Positions 50,316 to 62,169 of a stretch of 64,000 nucleotides of DNA are shown one piece after another (position 1 is the stretch's first letter; each line of letters starts with the position of its first letter). Below the pieces are notes generated by a model, which had not been told where the DNA came from, did not search any database, and saw nothing but the letters and a program-made list of their open reading frames with translations. Origin of the DNA: Bretschneidera sinensis (taxonomy: Eukaryota; Streptophyta; Magnoliopsida; Brassicales; Akaniaceae); NCBI GenBank assembly GCA_023935145.1, contig CM043697.1, positions 51,007,001 to 51,071,000 of the forward strand. Reading direction: 5' to 3'. The translations under genes and the position numbers were made by a program.

Positions 50316-50564
50316 GAATAGAGAAAATTGGCCAGCATTTTGTTAAAAGTATAACACAAACTATTCATACACATACATGCGTCAGATTTATGAGCAGTGA
50401 ATTGAAATTAAAAAACTCTAATTCAAGTAATCTGAGATCTTAATTATAAAGCATTGCATGGCACTAAATATGTTTAAATGAAAGAAAAGAATTTCGCACT
50501 AGTGTTCAAAACATCAAGGACCATGTACTTTACATGAAAGAACAAGTAAGACAGGGAACCTAAC

Positions 50565-50665
50565 CTTTTAAACTGTATTAGAATCCAGCGGAAACAGAAG
50601 AAATAATTCAAGCATTCCTTCTGCTTGAAATAGTTCTGCAGTGGGCTGTCTAGCAACTCCACCAG
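50565..50665 (-). pseudogene. Captured exon of a TBC1D15/GYP7-like RabGAP gene
   Basis: A 101-nt block on the minus strand, entered after TTAGGCAG and left at AAAAG|GTTAGG, encodes a 33-residue stretch with LVELLDSPLQNYF and CLNYFFCFRWILIQFK. This is the highly conserved segment of the catalytic TBC domain of plant TBC1 domain family member 15-like RabGAPs. The next expected segment (starting EFEYEKT in relatives) was not found within about 450 bp, and the preceding exon was not identified. The reading frame and both splice sites are intact, so genomic DNA rather than cDNA was captured. It lies in the middle of the CACTA element and has the same orientation as the transposase relic. Confidence 0.75.
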
Positions 50666-52944
50666 CTGCCTAAGCAGAAGAAAAAGAGAACTCAGAACCT
50701 ATAATCAATGCTGAGCAGGAAAAAAGAAAAACGATTTAACAGCTTTGACACCAAACTTCCATTCATTCATGAAAGAGTTGTGATAATAAATAATGTTAAC
50801 ACAGACGGTGAAGCAAAACATCCTTCATCAATAGGAAGATAGATATACTATCATCAATTAAAAGACCTGCAAAATGTTGAACTTAGTGCAGAATCATGCT
50901 GTTATACTCTATCATCATCTGCAGATTATGAAGATGTTCAATTTTGAGAGAAGTCTACTATAAGAAGTGCGTACAACAAATGAGAGCCCCTCCCCACCCC
51001 CTTCTCCCCATCTAAAAGAAGCCTAAACAAAATGAACAAAAAAATCAACTTCAGATAATCCCATTCCAAGTATGATAAAGGACAGCAGACTGAACTCGAA
51101 GAACTAAACTATAGGGGCAAATATTTTGTCAACTGATAATGTGCTAAAATTCTGACATTTTTTGTAAGTACAACATAACACCGATTTCTCTTCGTTTTGA
51201 GTCCATTCCATATGCTCCCTCTCATGCTGCAAAGAGGAAAGCAGTAGGGCAATAAATCCAGATCATTCGGCATACAACAGATAAATACTTAACAGTACAG
51301 GACAAACCCCAACAAAAGTATGCACCTTTCAGCTGAACGCATAAAAAGACCCAGGTCAGCATACTTTTATTGAGTGTTTGTCCAATTATCTGGCTATTAT
51401 CTCCATTGATTAGTTTCCCTCACCAGCTTTGTAGAGATGCAAAGACTTTGACCTTCACAAACATCAGCTTTGCCATTTAATCTGGCCATGCTGCCTCTCA
51501 TGTTTCTTTTTACTGTAACTCACCTTTAAACTACTTTTACCTAAAAATAACAAGCTCTAGGAGAAGTGGAAATGAAAATGACATAAACAAAGTGTACTGT
51601 CCAGAGTCTGGATAATGAATTGGTTTTTGGATCTAGCAGCAGCTAGTCAAATTCAAATTACTGTCATATGTATCAGGATAGAATTTACTCCATAAATGTC
51701 ACCTGGACTTAGGCACGGGTATTAGATATGGGTACATGTCTTAGTGTCAAATCATTTATTTTTTGTAAGTTTTTTTTATTGATTTGGAGTGTCCAACGGT
51801 CAAACCCTGTTTAGGGTGCTGTGTCCGACATGATATGGTCGATGTACTCCAACATTATACTTCTTAGGACATTTCCTCTCCGAAAGTTTATTTCAGGTTT
51901 CCCCAGTCAGGCTGACAAATCTTCCATAAACACAATTAAGCCACTTATCGTGAGCAGACTATACCAACAATAGTCCAACTGCCAAGATCTTCAGTCATGC
52001 TAACAATTATATGAATTTATACACTTACAATTACATAACTAGTTTGTTGAGTAGATTTTACTCAGCAATTTTTTTTGCAATGATCATTAGTTAAGCTAAC
52101 ACCATAAATTAAGCAGTAACATAACCTCCTTATCCAGCAATGGTTCTTACAGAGCACAGTGCAGTAACTTGGTCAGTAGATTTATGTCCTCGTACTTCCA
52201 CCAAGCAATAGCATGCCTTTCACAATGAAATCAATACAAAACCTTGAAAATGATAACACGAGTCTATTACAGAGCACAGTGTAATATCACGATAATTAAG
52301 CATGTATCAAAGGTCCAAGCTTGATTTGCCCATTAGAAAGAGCTTATGCTGTAAGCAAATAAGACATTGCAGAATATAATGAAAGCATAATAATCAATAT
52401 GAAATCATATTAGAAACTATCATGTTAATTCTATTTTCAAAAAACTATAAACATGACAAGATCCAACCATACCTGAAACAAAAGCATTTGCCGACAGCTT
52501 CTTGATTTGTGAAGAAATATTAGTGCCAGAATTCACAAGCTTTCCCTCTTAATGAAAAAACAAAATAAAAGGAAAAAGATAATTAATTAAATCTGGAGCA
52601 TGGAAAAATTGGCTTGTTTAACAATTTTTCGAAGAATAACATACTCAAAAAGAGGAATGATGGAAGACAGAAAACAAAACAATGTCTTTATGCTGGTTTC
52701 TGGCTTTCTTCCCAATGCAGATGCATCTATTTTACTAGGCTTGGGACTATCTTTGTATTTGATAAGAGCCAAAAGATGCAAGTTTAAACAATTCAAGTAT
52801 CAAAAATGCTAAAAGCATAAGGAAAAGAACCGCAAAAAGTAAAACAGGAAAAAAAGCTTCCTTTTTCCCAAGCACATTCACTCAATGCTTATTCAACTCA
52901 TTTCAAAAACAGACAATTCGACCCACCTGACACTTTTCTGGAAT

Positions 52945-53079
52945 TTTAACTCATTTTCAAACAGACAATTAACTGTAGCCAATGAGTTAAGTTCATGGCA
53001 CGCAAGCAATCAGGTCATCTTACTTAAAGAGTATCCTTTAACTCATTTTCAAACAGACAATTAACTGTAGCCAATGAGT
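52945..53079. repeat. 43-bp direct repeat near the CACTA right end
   Basis: An identical 43-base block containing TTTAACTCATTTTC and GACAATTAACTGTAGCC occurs at 52945-52987 and 53037-53079, 92 bases apart. Confidence 0.85.
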
Positions 53080-53538
53080 ATCATTTAATTTAGTAACAAG
53101 AAGAGCGAGAGTGTGAGTGACCAGGTTGAAAGAGAGGCTGAGCGGCGGTGGAAAGCAGAGATACAGAGCTGAAATCAAATGAATAGAGCCATATAGTCAT
53201 TTAATTTAGTAATACACAACGAAAAATAGAATAAAAAAATTATCTGGGAGGGTGCTTGGCCGTCGACGGCGGAACTGGCCTATGAGAGAAAGAGAAAAGA
53301 AAGGGAGAAGAGAGAGAGACTTACTTGTAATGGTGGTGTTCTTGCAGTGGAAGCTTAAAGCAGAGAAGCGTCAAAATAAGCAATAAGATTCATATATAAC
53401 TGGGCTTTAAAGCGCTGATATATATTCTTTTAATATTGCGTGAAGCGTCAAAAATAAAACACCAATGGATGAAATATTGTGGCGCGTGTATGAAATATCG
53501 AAAATAAAGCACCGATAGGTGTCATTTATCTTGTAGTA

Positions 53539-53850
53539 CAATATTACCATTAATAGAAATGCATAAATTTTAACAGTGTCAAATCCAAGATATATAAGAT
53601 AGAGATAGATAGAAGAATAAAAAAAAATATTTATATCTTTTTTTCCTTGTAATTAAATATTAATAATCAAATTACAAATGGCAGCAACCACCAAGAGCAT
53701 CACCAAATTAATTCCAACTATTAATGCAATTAACATAAGGGACCACAGTGGTCGTTGGTAAATGTTTATTATGTGAAAGCTTCATTCACGCATATGCATG
53801 CACACTTGTTTTCTCTCCTTCCACTAATTTTTATTTTTCTGTGTTATTTT

Positions 53851-53919
<69 letters not shown>

Positions 53920-54668
53920 CAGCAATCTTTTTCATAAATAATATCAATAAATCAACTAAGTACCTAAACAAATGGGCTCGAGTAAATGCCCCATCAACAT
54001 GCACATGTTCTTGCTCCCTTCCTTCAACTAGGTCATGGAACATTTCCAATTAAAAAAAAATAAAACATTAATCATAAATATAATTCATAATTAATAAATA
54101 ATCTAATGCAAAGAATCTCCATTAATTTTTTTTTTACTAACTCGGGTCTAAAACATGGTTTTATAATTAGATCCATTGAATATTTCATCGGTAATTTTGG
54201 GTAACTTTATCGATAACATTAACATAGGTGTGAAATCCAAAAAGTAACATTGCTAGTGAGGCTTCTCAAAATTATCAATGAAATTTTCTAACAGCTATAA
54301 AACTAAAGTTTTAGAACCGACCCAGCCAAAAATTTCTCTCCCCATTAAGGAAAAATGAATAAATGATTGAAGGAACAAATTAAATCACCGAAGTTTACTA
54401 ATACAAACAAGTAGGAGTACGTTATTATTACAAAGTCAAATTATAAAATTAAACTAAACAAACAAGACATAAGGAGTTTATTAGTAGTGTTGCTGCTGTC
54501 CATGATATCTCACATTTATATATCAAACCATAATACAGAAATTAATTAACACCATAATTACTAACATCCTGCTCAATCCATCCGTGCCAATTTTTAAGCT
54601 TCTTTTTCACAGAGCGGCCACGAGATCAAAGGTGCAGGCTGCGGTGATCCATTGATCACTGGCTATTT
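53539..54668. other. Intergenic region between the CACTA element and the Aux/IAA gene
   Basis: AT-rich sequence with no gene. It holds a compound microsatellite at about 53854-53917 and, near 54500-54668, the probable 3' UTR of the minus-strand Aux/IAA gene. Confidence 0.5.
53854..53917. repeat. (TC)n(TA)n compound microsatellite
   Basis: About 13 TC units followed directly by about 18 TA units. The open frames that cross it in both strands are artefacts of the repeat. Confidence 0.95.
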
Positions 54669-56575
54669 TCAGCTTCTGTTCTTGCATTTCTCCATGGCTC
54701 TCGGTGCTAAAAAATAATGAAAAAAAGAAGAAATAATTATTAAGTAAAAGGTCAATATAACTATATATATTCTTAATCAATTGAAGTGTTTCCTTAAAAG
54801 AAAGATTCAAATGAATTAGCATTAAACATGGTCGTTAATTAGTCAATTTATTAACTTAATTAACAAACAAAAAAAGGTTTACCTTTTTTTATAAAAAAAT
54901 TCATCTTCCAATAAAAAAATTGTGTTTAACTTACCAAGTCCAATCGCCTCCTTTCCTTTCATTATACGCAGGCGTTTGCACGATTCAACAAACATACTGC
55001 AGGTTGAATTATGGGAAGTGTAAATTGGTTAGTACTAACTGGTAAAATTTGTCAAATTCATCTTAATTTTTTATGATATTTTTTCGTATTTTTTTCTTAT
55101 TCTTAATTTATATACTCCGTATTATGTAAATACTGAAATAATGGTGTAATAATATGAATTAAAAGTGATATTAATGAAACTTACTCCCATGGTACATCGC
55201 CAACGAGCATCCAGTCACCGTCCTTGTCTTCATAAGTAGGAACATAATCAGAGCCATTCAAGAGATCCATAAGCTTGCTCTCATTCATGAAATCTTTCAT
55301 TCCTTGGGATCCACAATTGCCTTAATTCAATAAAAAAAGTTACATGCAAAACATTTTAATTACGTTGAAATTAATTAACATATAATATATATAATTAGGG
55401 ATATTTATTTAATGTACATACCAATAGTACTGAAGGAACTGAACATGTTGCCTAAGGCATCAGAGAGGTGTTTGTAAGAGTTGTACATCCTTAAGTCTAC
55501 CTTGCGGAGGTAAGGTGCACCATCCATGCTCACCTTCACTAACCCACCACTGCCCTTTTCTCCACTCTCCTGAGTGCTGCTCTTTTTCACAGCTAACATG
55601 TTCTTTCTGAACGATCTAACTGGTGGCCAACCCACAACTTGTGTCCTATAATTTTCATTTTAATTAGGAAGATATTACAAATTTTATAGAATTAATATAT
55701 GATGATGAAGATAATTCATCAATCGGTCCAAAAACAAGTTACTATTAAAGCTTATATCTTATTTATATATTTTCACTATATATAATGATCTTTACAATAT
55801 TACTGTTAGGTATCAAATGAAGAACTATAGTCAAATTATAGACTACAAGATCTAAGTTCTTTGTGTGCTCAAGCTTAATCAACACCAAATTAAAGGCTAA
55901 TAGTAGAAAGTTAGAAACTTGCACTCTAGCTCTATATCACTCATGATCGGCCTTGTTCAAAAAATTACTTAAATACGATTTAAATCATAATTTTTTTTTT
56001 AGAAACTCTTAAATGTCGATCACTCATGTTTTGTTCTAAAAACTTTACATTTTGATGATTTAAATTACATTTAAGCATTTATTAAATAACTTCGATAACT
56101 ATTGTTTCGCTTTAAAAGCTTTAAGATTTTGTGATTTAAATTACATTTAAGTAACTCCATAACAATGCCGATAACTCGTGTTAAATATGCTTATTAATTA
56201 AGTTCTTAACCAAGCAATTAATATCCAACCCTAATGGTGCCCTAAATAAATAAATTTTCTCTCCCTTCCCACAAATGAAAACAAAAAAAAAAAATAAAAT
56301 AGAGAAAGGGAAAAAGAATAATAATAAGAAGAAGAATATACGCAATTAATTACTTACTTAGCAGGAGGCTTGGCTGGGTCAGTGACGGAAGGAAGAAGAG
56401 TAGTGTTGTCCGTGTCATAATTGGGATCTTCCTAGGAGGAATTAAGGTTAAGCTTCAAATCCACTCTCTCAGAGAACCCTCTCTTCCTTACTCCTTGATC
56501 TCCTTCACTACCCCCTCCTCCTGGCAATCCTAGCCTCAGCTCTGTCTCCTCAAATCCCATCTTCTCCTTCGCCAT
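54669..56575 (-). CDS. Aux/IAA auxin-responsive repressor (IAA7/14/16/17 clade) with an in-frame TAG in exon 1
   Basis: Aux/IAA proteins repress ARF transcription factors and are degraded through SCF-TIR1/AFB when auxin is present. Exons in transcript order: 56358-56575, 55422-55645, 55185-55320, 54935-54996, 54669-54706. Phases agree and the frame has 225 codons plus a terminal TGA. Domain I is [10 protein letters not shown] (EAR motif LRLGL). KR follows at residues 31-32. Domain II, the degron, is [11 protein letters not shown]. The PB1 domain carries [16 protein letters not shown] with its Lys and the acidic [14 protein letters not shown]. The tail [14 protein letters not shown] fits the IAA7/14/16/17 clade. 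Codon 48, between domains I and II, is TAG (56432-56434). Read literally the product would be 47 residues ending before the degron. It could be a pseudogene, a sequence error, or rescued by splicing of 56432-56491. Everything else is intact. Confidence 0.85.
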
Positions 56576-56697
56576 CAAATTTCAACTCTCTTTCTCTCTC
56601 TCTCTCAGCTTTTTAATTTCTTCTACTAAATTTATATACTAGAATTGGGTTCTTTGGTTCTCGAAAGGAAAGTGAAAAGTGTAATTAATAAGGTGTT

Positions 56698-56703
56698 GAG
56701 ACA
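56698..56703 (-). promoter_or_regulatory. TGTCTC auxin response element
   Basis: GAGACA on the plus strand reads TGTCTC in the direction of the Aux/IAA gene, 123 bases upstream of its ATG. This is the classic ARF-binding element and fits a gene family that is itself auxin-induced. A single hexamer can occur by chance. Confidence 0.5.
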
Positions 56704-56821
56704 GACGTACTCTAGTAATAGTGGTGGTAGTGGCAGTAGTTGTAATAACAGGGACGTTAGGGAAATGGTACTAATATACGGATGGGTGCATTGTCTTTAT
56801 CCAGTTTTGGGTTCTTGGATG

Positions 56822-56868
56822 TTGACACGTGTCAAAGCGTGTGAGCTGGATTTTTCCCACCTTGTCGG
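56822..56868. promoter_or_regulatory. Palindromic G-box and TGTCGG in the Aux/IAA promoter
   Basis: TTGACACGTGTCAA at 56822-56835 is a perfect 14-bp palindrome. It has a CACGTG G-box core and TGTC half-words on both sides. TGTCGG, a high-affinity ARF site, lies at 56863-56868. Both are about 250-290 bases upstream of the minus-strand ATG. Confidence 0.5.
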
Positions 56869-57833
56869 GATTGCTGACGACATGCTGCTGTTAGCATCCT
56901 ATGATTGTTGGCTGCTTTTGCCATTTTAACCAGGGCGCTTGGCCCACATATTTTTATTTCTAACCTTTTTATATATTACTCTCTTTTCAGTATTCGATAC
57001 TTTTTTTTTTAAAAAACAAACCCCAATTAAAAAACAAAATAGTTCATTTTTTAAGAACATGATTTAACATTTTCAATCATCGAGAACGAGACAAAAAAAA
57101 AAAAAAAGCATTCGATTTCAATCATTATAAGAAAAAAAGAAAAAAAAGAAAGGTATTTTGTGGTTGTTTCTATTACTTATCATCTCTCGATCATTGCATA
57201 TTATTAAAGTTAAATTTTTTTTTGGTTCGGGTTTATGAAAGTAATACAAAGTTTTATCTTATTGTTTAATAAAATAAATTTTTTTATATGGTAAATGAGT
57301 CAATTTCACTGTTAATTGATATGAAAAGAGAGAAAAAGATATTTTATTTTTATTCAATGTGGAATGGACTTTTGTATCATGTATCTCTCATGAACTTGTG
57401 TTAAACAAATTTATTTAGTAAACTGAACATATATATATATAGGTGTGCTAAAAATCATTAAATTAAAAGCTATGTGTCACTATGGTAAATTTTAATTGAA
57501 AGTTAAGAATGAAGTTATTCCCCCAGACAGATTATCATCAAAAGTACAAAGGTACGAGTGACGAAGTTGTTCATTAGAGGTGGCAATCGGGTTGACAGAT
57601 CATGTTCGTGTCGTGTTGAAATTAGATATAACACTAAATGGGTCGACACGAACACGACACGATTATTAATTGTATCAAGAAAACCCAACACTAGCACGAC
57701 CTGTTTATTACATAAACAAATATAAGTTATATTACATAACATATTCATGATCCAAATGTTATATTAATCTTGATACTAATACATAAATAATCAATAATAT
57801 AGCCAAGATCTTTTTATATTAATATTGTCAAGA

Positions 57834-57840
<7 letters not shown>
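56869..57840. other. Intergenic region between the Aux/IAA promoter and the copia element
   Basis: No gene is seen. It contains a fold-back with the words GTTCGTGTCG (57604-57613) and CGACACGAAC (57644-57653). These belong to a widespread plant repeat that starts GTGGCAATCGGGTTGAC (57579). The open frame at 57515-57748 is the reverse reading of this repeat. Confidence 0.5.

Positions 57841-57881
<41 letters not shown>
57838..57881. repeat. (TA)n microsatellite
   Basis: About 20 TA units at the distal end of the copia 3' LTR region. It makes the exact LTR border unreadable. Confidence 0.9.
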
Positions 57882-57883
<2 letters not shown>

Positions 57884-58307
57884 AGAAGATGAGTTAGAAA
57901 CAAATTGGAATCCATTGCAAGCAAACCTCATTGGGTTGATCTTCTAAGACTACAGGGAGAACCACCTTTGGTATGGGAACCAATCAACTGAATGTTAGAG
58001 GGGAGAGAGAAGAACTGTTTGTTTCAATAAAATTTAACACACGTTAAATACCTTCCCCTGATGTCTATTTATATCTCTGTGCCTTAGGGACCATAACCCT
58101 AACAGTTACCTCACACATGTGCATTGGGTCTTTGACCCATTAACAAAGACCCATACCACATCGGACTTCTACACATAAGGTGGCCCATACTAAAGAACCT
58201 TGATACTTTGGAGACTCATAAAAATTATATCACTTAATTGGGTCATTTATTAGATAACGGGTCTACATGTACAATGTTATAACATATCTGAACCCAAAAT
58301 TCCAACA
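57882..58307 (-). repeat. 3' LTR of the Ty1/copia element (distal border uncertain)
   Basis: On the minus strand a polypurine tract AAGTGGGAGATT is followed by TGTTGGAATTTTGGGTTC at 58307, the start of the LTR. The sequence continues to the TA tract without a clear CA end. The matching 5' LTR would lie beyond the gypsy insertion and is not visible. Confidence 0.65.
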
Positions 58308-61300
58308 ATCTCCCACTTGGGTTACATATGTTATCCTTTATACTGTTCATGAAGATAACATTAATTGGGCTCATTTGTGCTATCTAAACCAAAATATCCA
58401 ACAACAATATTGTCTATTAACCATATCAATGTAGGATCAAAGCGGTCTTTATCACATTTATCGTAATAAGACCCATCAATGGTCACAACACTAACATAAT
58501 TAACGACATAGATCTAGTATGGATATGTAGCATGAAAATTACATGAAACGTGATCTTAAACATGTCAATTTCCAATTGATCCTCCACATGACTCAAAAGA
58601 ATCATATGAAATAATTTCAAACATTAAATGCAAAACTGCAATGAAATTCATCATAGAGTAATCAAAAATACATAATCCAAAGTCTGTACAGAACAACCTA
58701 ACCATGTCAATTAAGCAAAAGTAAAAGGCCAAATACAAACTTCCATTGTACCGACATATGGTCCAAAAGAACAACACCCATGTGAGCAACATGCTCATGA
58801 AACACTATGGGTGGCAAATCTTTAGTAAGCGGATCTGCAATCATAGAGTTTATACTGATATGCTCAATTGACACTTGAGAATTCTGGACTCTCTCTTTGA
58901 CAACCAGAAACTTAATATCAACATGCTTTGACCTCGACAAGCTTAAGTTATTCTTGGAATACAACTCAGCAGCCTTATTATCACAATAAATCGTTAATGG
59001 TCTATCAATGCCATCAACCATGCGCAGCCCAGTGATAAAATTTCGTAGTCATGTTCCCTGATTTGATGCCTCATGGCAAGTTATGAACTCTGCCTCCATG
59101 GTGGAAGTAGCTATGAGTGACTGTTTCACACTCTTCCATGATATAGCTCCTCCAGCTAACATAAAGGCATAACTAGAAGTGGATCTCCTGCTATCGAAAC
59201 ACCTAGCAAAATCGGAGTTTGAATACTCAACGATCTCCAAAAGATCCGATCTCCGATATGTGAGCATATAATCCTTCGTTCTTTGTAGATATCTCATAAC
59301 CCGTTTAGCTGTTTTCCAATGATCCACGCCCGGGTTACTCAAATATCTGCCTAGCATTCCAACAATGTACGCAATGTCCGGTCGCGTACATACTTATGCA
59401 TACATGAGACTTCCAACAGCCGAAGCATAGTGATATTTCTCCATTTCCTTCTTCTTAAGTTCATTTTTCGGATATTAGAGCAAACTGAACTTATTACCCT
59501 TTGCCACAGGTGTGTTTCCTAGTGCACAACCACTCATGCTAAATCTACTTAGCACTTTATCAATATAGGCCTTCTGTGACAGTCCAAATATACCTCTGAA
59601 ACGATCTCTATGGATCTGTATACCCAAAATAAAAGACGGACCACCAAGATCTTTCATTTCAAATTTGCTTGATAGAAATCTCTTGGTTTCATACAATAGG
59701 CCTATATCACTGCTTGCCAGTAGAATGTCGTCTACATATAGCACAAGGATTATAAATTTTCTCCCACTGAACTTGAGATATATGTACTGATCAACGATGT
59801 TTTTCTTAAATCCAAAGGATGTAATCACCTGATCAAATTTTTGATACCATTGCCGGGATGCCTGTTTTAAGCCATAAATGGACTTTTTAAGCTTACATAC
59901 AAGATGCTTTGAATCTTTGGACTCAAAGTTCTTCGGTTGCACCATGTATATTGTTTCTTCAATGTTTCCATTGAGAAAAGTTGTTTTAACGTCCATTTGA
60001 TGTAGCTCCAAATCATAGTGAGCTACAAGTGCCATAATGATTCTAAAGGAATCTTTCGTCGAAACCAGTGAAAAAGTCTCTTTATAATCAATACCTTCCT
60101 TTTGAGTGAAACCTTTGGCGACTAGGCGGGCTTTATACCTTTCAATGTTGCCTTTTGAATCCCGTTTGGTTTTAAATATCCATTTGCAACCAATTGGTTT
60201 CGTATCTTTGGGCAACTCTACTAAGTCCCAAACACCATTGTCATCCATTGATTTCATCTCATCCTTCATGGTTTCAATCCACTTTTCAGAATTAGGACAT
60301 TGTGTGACTTGACTAAAACAAGTTGGATCATCTTTCAGACCCATATCAAACTCATGTTCCTGGAGATACACGACATAATCAGTCGAAATCGCTTTTCTCC
60401 TTTCTCTAGTGGATCTCCTTAATGGCACTTCCACTTGAGGTTGTTGAGGTACCTCTTGATGAACCTCAGGCAGTTCCTTATTTTGAGCAGGTAGCAATTC
60501 AGGTTCGTCATCAATGCGTTGGATCTTCGGATTTGCATTTTGAATAACATCAGGTATGGATACCTGAACATTTTCAGTTGCAACAACAGGAATGTAAATA
60601 CATTCCTCTTCAAAATTGACTTGCCTGAGTTGGTCTCTCCCACTTAACTCAATATCTTCAATGAACTTGGCATTGCCCGTTTTGAAAAAGGATCTATTAG
60701 AGGAATCATAAAATTTGAAACCCCTTGATCTTTCAGAGTATCCAACAAAATAGCAGCTAGCGGTCCTTAAGTCTAGCTTCTTCTCATTTGGCTTATAAGG
60801 TCGAGCCTCAGCTGGACATCCCTAAACATGCAAATACCTAATGTTAGGCTTTTTGCTTGTCCATAAATCGTATGGAGTTTTAGCTACTGCTTTATTTGGA
60901 ACTCTTTTCAGGATGTAAACTGCAGTCTTAATGGCTTCACCCCAAAACGATTATGGCAAAAAAGAATGACTAATCATACTTCTTACCATATCCTTTAAGG
61001 TTCGGTTTTGTCTCTCAGCTACACCATTTTGACTAGGAGTCCCTGGCATGGTGTATTGAGGAACGATCCCACATTCCATCAAAAATTTGGCGAAGGGTTC
61101 GGGACGTTGTTCACCTGATCCATCATATCTACTGTAGTATTCACCTCCACGGTCAGATTTGACAGCTTTAATTTTCTTGCCTAATTGATTTTCAACTTCG
61201 GCTTTGAAATTCTTGAGCACGTCTATAGATTGAGACTTCTCATGAATTAAATAAAGATAGCTATACCTGGAGTAGTCATCTATGAAAGTGATAAAATATT

Positions 61301-62169
61301 GTTGTCCATTCCAAGAAGCTGTAGGGAATGAACCACAAATATCCGTATGTATCAATTCTAAGACACTATTATTCCTATTAGCACCTTTATTTTTAACATT
61401 TGTTTGTTTTCCCTTAATGCACTCAATGCAGACTTCAAAATCTGAAAAATTTAAGGGATCAAGAATTCCTTCTGACACAAGTCTTTGAATCCTTTGTTTA
61501 GAAATATGTCCTAAACACTTGTGCAATAATATTGATGAATTCTCATTTGTTAATCTGCGCTTAATACCAATATTACTTGTATGCAAGGATTCGTTTTATT
61601 TGGAGGCAGTCATATCCAGTTTATATAAATTATCAATTAAAGAACCGGTACCAAACAAATTTGAATTCTGAAAAGACTAAACTTTTTATTTCCAAATGAA
61701 CAAGAAAAACTTGATTTGTCCAAACATGAAATATAAACCAAATTCTGTCTAAAAGATGATACATAAAAAGTTTCATCCAAATCCAAATTACAACCAGATT
61801 CCAATTATAATCTAAATAAACAAACTGCCTCCACAGGAGCACTTTCGCCATTTCCTACATAGATGAATCTTTTAGCATCAGTTGGCGTTCCGCTCCTTAT
61901 GCACCCCTGTATAAAAATACTTATGTGAGTAGTTGCACTTGTATCTATCCACCAAGTGTTCTTAGGTACTAAGGCCAAATTAACTTCTGAACAAACAAAG
62001 TGTAGAAGTTTACCCTTCTTCTCACACTAGGTCACATACTTGGCGTATTTTGTGCAGTCTTTCTCCACATGACCAGCTTTGTGGCAAAAGAAACAAGTTA
62101 TACCTTTATCTTGTTTCTGTTGTCCCTTGTGGTGTGAATTTTCATACCTTGCAGTTTCCTTTCATTTAA
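58308..62169 (-). pseudogene. Ty1/copia gag-pol relic
   Basis: Domain order on the minus strand from high to low coordinates: the gag zinc knuckle CFFCHKAGHVEKDC (about 62095-62054); a protease site in which DTSATTH replaces the usual DSGATTH (about 61940); the GAG-pre-integrase and integrase core at 60951-61586 (HTDICG, FIDDYSRYSYLYL, NGVAERQNRTLKDM); a linker with frameshifts; reverse transcriptase at 59475-60497 (YKARLVAKGFTQKEGIDY, LYVDDILLAS); and RNase H at 59049-59357 and 58707-59021 (YCDNKAAELYSKN, KHVDIKF). The order protease-integrase-RT-RNase H defines the copia class. Several frame breaks and the altered protease site mark it as inactive. The 5' part of gag is missing. Confidence 0.88.

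Larger units (their letters stand above)
47919..53538 (-). mobile_element. CACTA (En/Spm) transposon, probably non-autonomous
   Basis: The left end is CACTACAAAATAAAT (47919). The right end, reverse-complemented, is TACTACAAGATAAAT (53538). Both arms then reach TCGGTGC about 20 bases in, as expected for CACTA termini. Subterminal regions carry many short repeats of the type AAGCGCCG, AAGCACCACAATAT and GCGCTGCAA in several orientations. At the right end similar AAGCGCTGATA, AAGCACCGATA and GAAGCGTC words recur. A Transposase_24-like relic lies near the left end on the minus strand. The flanking triplets TAA and CAA are a near but not perfect target duplication. No intact transposase is present in its 5.6 kb. 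Confidence 0.8.

Noticed and set aside
52587..52812. Opposed open frames near the CACTA right end
   Set aside because: Neither strand gives a recognisable protein and no transposase motif is present. Treated as chance.
53748..54053. Open frames on both strands across the microsatellite
   Set aside because: They are produced by the (TC)n(TA)n repeat, which is free of stops in some frames. No family resemblance.
60106..60312. Plus-strand frames inside the copia element (also 61282-61488)
   Set aside because: Antisense shadows of the RT and integrase coding strand.
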